From: Rotaria sp. Silwood1
Taxonomy: Eukaryota; Rotifera; Eurotatoria; Philodinida; Philodinidae
Assembly (NCBI GenBank): GCA_905250075.1
Contig: CAJNOP010000002.1
Span: 7,739,565 to 7,803,564 of the forward strand
Length of the DNA stretch: 64,000 nt
Direction of reading: 5' to 3'
Made by a program: the position numbers and the translations under genes. Below, one piece after another: positions 62,060-64,000 of the stretch (its first letter is position 1; each line of letters begins with the position of its first letter). A model generated the notes under the pieces. It saw only the letters and a program-made list of their open reading frames with translations. It ran no database searches and had not been told where the DNA came from.

Positions 62060-64000
62060 CTATTATTAAAGATCAAACATTATTCAAAAACTAAAATCAG
62101 ATAATATACTGCTTCTCTTTTTTTTCATTTTCAAGTACTTTTGAATAATAAATATATTGAAACAACAAATAACTTATATTGATTTTCTTTAACTATATAA
62201 GAAATGAGAAACATTAGATCGATAAAAACAAAATTATTCAATTATATGAGACAATAATAATTAAAAGCGAGTTTTTGGAATGATTATTCGTGTTTTTCTT
62301 AGTGCTCTATGTGAGTAAAATTACTTTGTTTATCAGTAATACACAACTTCATTCGTTCGACTTGTAGACGAGCAAAACAAACATAACTATTCTTTGAATG
62401 CGTATTTTTTAATACTAAGATATTTTTAGGGTAGTGTAAATAAGATTATAGTAAAACTCTACAAAAAATTAGTAATACAAATAAGAAAACCTGATGTTGA
62501 CAATGATTTCTTTTTTCCTTGAGGTTGAACAAACGTATATTGAATATATTCTTTTAAAGCGGGAAAAAAGAGCAGTTTGATTCTGAAAATATTTCTTTTC
62601 TCCTCCTTATTTTGTTATGTTTACGTGTCTTGACAATCGGCGGTGTTTTCACGCTGTATAGCATTTTATATAGATAGATAGCTACGTTAGCCGTCTTAGT
62701 GACTATTGTTATAAATGGCCGTGATCATTAAACACCAATTTACGATTAAAACTAAAGAATTTTTGAAAGAATCATTAAATTAAATTTGAATTTTTCGTAG
62801 ATGTCATAGTGCTATTACTCTAAATATCGGCAAGATGTGGGTAATGCATAACATCCAGTAGAATAATTACCTCATTATCTGACTGAATGAATCTGATCCG
62901 ATTTCATGAGATCCGATCATCCGACAACATCAGGTGGAAATCCAGTTTATAGAATCAATAATGAACTCGAAAGTCGAATTTCAAGGAGTATCCAATGATA
63001 TTTAACCTTTAAAGCTAGTAGAGATTTTAACCGTTGGTTGCCGATAAAATACTTATAGGTTCCCACCAACGTTTTTTGATCTCGTGTATAACTAATTGTG
63101 TATATGTATACAGATATAGATGTGAACGGGTGGGAAGCTCTTCAGTGATACTCACATCGATACCTACACCCACTTCCACATCCAAAAGTTAGATACTTGA
63201 AGATTTCTAAGATTAGAGAATGAAGCAGATTAATATAGTTATTATGGAATCAACAGATGCAACAAATACAGAACTGAAACAAGGTGAGTCGAAGAGTGAA
63301 TGTGAGTGTAGAATGTGGGGCAAGACTGCAAGTCGGTCTTCTGTTTATCCTCACTCACACTAAACATCCTGGTCATACCCACATCCCACAGTCTCACATG
63401 TAGATATGTCGTTGTTTATGTCTTTCTCTGTTACTATATTCTCTCTCTTATAATTTTGATAAGCGTTCTCGTGTATCATAAAAAACAGCGCAGTTCAAAA
63501 AAAAATTCCTTAATTCATCATTCTGTCAATCGAGATAAGTTCCTTTTCTTTTATGCACGACTGCTGTCTTACTATCATACACACATGGCAAATAGTCCAT
63601 TTTTAATAATCAAATATACGATTACGTCTTTATCAGCTCCTTCTTTGCAAATCAAATTTACCGTGGTCTAATACGAATTCAGTCATGGCAACAATGTGGA
63701 TTGGATCCTTGTTAAACAGTTAGAGTGAAAAGAAGGCAGCTACTGTCACGAGAGGGTTGTTGATTTGGCGGGCACAACTGAGAAAGAAATCAACAAGTAC
63801 ATAAGAACTGACTCATTTGTCGTGCATGGACTGGTGAGGAAATGGATTCCGCGATCGTTGGTAGCTTTGGATGAACACAAGGCATTCGAAGATGCCTTTC
63901 TTCGCATGCCAAGTAGAACTGATTTTTTATTAGCGTGACTATTTCAGCTTGAATAAAATCAATGAAGTGATTACAGGATGATCGCACGCTAACGAAGCTC
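62060..64000. other. right-end region with telomere-like tracts and a coding relic
   Basis: No intact gene was seen. From about 62830 the sequence becomes less AT-rich. It holds degenerate CCCACA/TGTGGG tracts (63150-63185, 63301-63323, 63373-63400) and, at 63690-63930, a plus-strand coding-like stretch (LAGTTEKEINKYIRTDSFVV ... HKAFEDAFLRMPSRTDFLLA) with an upstream stop in frame. The stretch may be a relic of a gene or element. Confidence 0.4.
63150..63400. repeat. degenerate telomere-like CCCACA tracts
   Basis: CTACACCCACTTCCACATCC (63162-63182) and CATACCCACATCCCACAG (63375-63392) read as imperfect CCCACA units. Between them TGTGAGTGTAGAATGTGGGG (63301-63320) is the opposite strand. They are scattered rather than a clean array. 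Confidence 0.4.

Noticed and set aside
63315..63671. 118-codon plus-strand open frame
   Set aside because: Begins within the telomere-like tract; amino-acid make-up is that of random pyrimidine-rich DNA.

Overview
This is nuclear DNA of a small, AT-rich animal genome. The genes are split by many short GT-AG introns (mostly about 50-90 bp), codon use is strongly A/T-ending, and there are no bacterial operons or RBS-type signals. The recognisable genes are all conserved animal families (SLC29, TMEM50, ABCB, TBC1D16, SLC16, SLC46, SLC25). Two tracts of degenerate TGTGGG/CCCACA, the telomeric repeat reported for bdelloid rotifers, together with the compact-intron/AT-rich style, make a bdelloid rotifer (Rotaria/Adineta type) my best guess. 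That is inference, not proof.

Layout. 0.4-2.7 kb: the C-terminal exons of an unrecognised single-pass membrane protein (-), an old foldback repeat, and a two-exon gene for a small secreted, acidic, possibly prohormone-like protein (-). 2.9-6.5 kb: an equilibrative nucleoside/monoamine transporter close to SLC29A4 (-). 9.9-11.3 kb: a complete TMEM50 (-). 13.0-17.9 kb: an eight-exon ABCB half transporter (-) whose two large introns hold three different inverted-repeat elements. 19.7-26.4 kb: an eight-exon TBC1D16 Rab-GAP (+). 29.8-32.7 kb: an eleven-exon SLC16 monocarboxylate transporter (+). 33.2-34.1 kb: a secreted EGF/chitin-binding protein (-). 36.2-36.7 kb: a secreted helical protein of unknown family (+), then a probably broken multi-pass membrane gene (-). 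40.3-42.0 kb: an SLC46-type MFS transporter (+). 45.6-46.8 kb: an SLC25A44-like mitochondrial carrier (-). 48.0-50.4 kb: a nested transposon block ending in the SWIM zinc finger of a Mutator-like transposase. 52.7-53.9 kb: a three-exon single-pass protein with a basic tail (-). 58.4-59.3 kb: a HAD-fold phosphatase-like protein (+). 61.5-62.1 kb: the 3' exons of an unrecognised gene (-). The right end has telomere-like tracts and a coding relic.

The genes do not form a pathway. This is an ordinary gene-bearing region rich in membrane transporters. What the gene list does not explain is the non-coding DNA: at least ten separate imperfect palindromes (foldback or MITE-like, about 90-580 bp, several unrelated families) sit in introns and intergenic spaces, some nested inside one another. 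Exon joins below were made by hand from GT/AG signals and phase. Each full gene model closes in frame, but none was checked against transcripts or databases.
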